A DNA stretch of 6,419 nucleotides, taken from assembly GCA_002405405.1 (NCBI GenBank), contig DHLT01000126.1:7955-14373 (forward strand), written 5' to 3'. Origin of the DNA: Ignavibacteria bacterium UBA4661. GTDB lineage: Bacteria > Bacteroidota > Ignavibacteria > Kapaibacteriales > UBA4661. The notes under the pieces are model-generated. The model made no database searches and was not told the DNA's origin. It saw only the letters and a program-made list of their open reading frames with translations. This document shows, in pieces, positions 5,907 through 6,419 of this stretch. The position numbers and the translations under genes are program-made. Position 1 is the first letter of the stretch. Each line of letters opens with the position of its first letter.

Positions 5907-6419
5907 CTACTTTGTCTTTTTTAAACGAATGCGTGTATCCACTTCTTGTGTAATCGTCATGATCATACTTTCAATACCAACTGCGGCAAGGTTTTGTGTA
6001 ATCACAGTTTGCATTATTCCATGCTGAGGAATATGCGATTGAGCGTCGACATATACCATACCACGCATATCACCATCGCCATCGCCGGTCAGCTTTAATC
6101 CCATTTGCTCACCTTGCAATTGCAGTAAAAACTTCGGCGCATGAAAGCTCATTCTCGATGCCTTGACACCTAAAGTATCGCATTGCGCCTGATATGCGTA
6201 CTGCATATCACGGCGAACAATCATACCCATGGTTGGCGATTGGGCAGAGTCATTTTCGGAATAACTCCACTGCTCCCCCATGTGAGCAAATCGTTTAGGT
6301 GGCAAGGGAACAAAGAGAAGTCGGTCAAATTGCGCTAATGGATTATTCGCTAATTGTTGCAAATTAGCAGGAAGCGAAATTTCGCCGAGAGAATATCGTT
6401 TTACAACTCGACCATTTAG
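5907..6419 (-). CDS. Uncharacterised protein, C-terminal part only (probably exported)
   Basis: The minus-strand frame is open from the window edge to TAG at 5907-5909, giving 170 residues with the N-terminus missing. A TTG at 6362 could be read as a start, but the frame continues sensibly upstream (LNGRVVKRYSLGEISLPAN), so that would be artificial. The sequence alternates polar and hydrophobic residues as in beta-rich proteins: FDRLLFVPLPPKRFAHMGEQWSY, a middle part with FLLQLQGEQMGLKLTGDGDGDMRGMVYVDAQSHIPQHGIMQTVI, and an end predicted as a strand, MIMTITQEVDTRIRLKK. The pattern 'G...G.VY.D...HIP..G.......' followed by a terminal strand resembles DUF6263-type periplasmic or lipoprotein-like proteins of the Bacteroidetes group. 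This is a resemblance only, since any signal peptide would lie outside the window. It is 56 bases upstream of radA on the same strand, so they may share a transcript. Confidence 0.72.
   Translation of the reverse strand, partial: LNGRVVKRYSLGEISLPANLQQLANNPLAQFDRLLFVPLPPKRFAHMGEQWSYSENDSAQSPTMGMIVRRDMQYAYQAQCDTLGVKASRMSFHAPKFLLQLQGEQMGLKLTGDGDGDMRGMVYVDAQSHIPQHGIMQTVITQNLAAVGIESMIMTITQEVDTRIRLKKTK

Noticed and set aside
5907..6362. Treating TTG at 6362 as the true start of the right-edge gene
   Set aside because: The frame remains open and protein-like up to the window edge, so the gene is more likely truncated by the window.

Overview
The window is a bacterial chromosomal segment with housekeeping and accessory genes. 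Almost everything is on the minus strand, so reading order runs from the right edge to the left. The one plus-strand gene is a cut-off end at the left edge. Base composition looks moderate and slightly AT-leaning (not counted). Only one of the four internal gene starts (obg) has an obvious Shine-Dalgarno sequence. The large uncharacterised protein carries a C-terminal motif (W..AS...D.....DPYSK......V.SR) that I associate with Bacteroidetes/Ignavibacteria/Kapabacteria-type genomes. My guess is therefore an uncultured FCB-group bacterium, but this is inference, not a demonstrated placement.

Layout, right to left. (1) 5907-6419, minus: the C-terminal 170 residues of an unrecognised, probably exported protein, cut by the window edge. 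(2) 4453-5850, minus: radA, the Sms-type branch-migration and DNA repair ATPase. It is complete in every motif but is split by one in-frame TAA at 5215-5217. (3) 4316-4452: a 137-base spacer with three modest inverted repeats. (4) 3104-4315, minus: a stand-alone ATP-grasp ligase of unknown substrate. (5) 2956-3103: a 148-base spacer holding a sigma70-like promoter match and, just downstream, an 11-bp inverted repeat that ends in a T-tract. (6) 1435-2955, minus: a 506-residue protein of unknown function with a helical N-terminal part, a disordered linker and a conserved-looking C-terminal domain. (7) 125-1402, minus: the ribosome-associated GTPase Obg, 32 bases downstream of gene 6, so the two are probably co-transcribed. 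(8) 3-146, plus: the last 47 residues of a GT4 glycosyltransferase, possibly BshA, whose stop codon lies inside the 3' end of obg (22-bp convergent overlap).

The genes do not form one obvious pathway. RadA (recombination) and Obg (50S maturation, stress response) are core functions, while the unknown protein, the ATP-grasp ligase and the right-edge protein are accessory. I found no mobile element, CRISPR array, tRNA or rRNA. The points most worth checking are the isolated nonsense codon in radA, the promoter/dyad control region, and the unknown protein that appears to share a transcript with obg.
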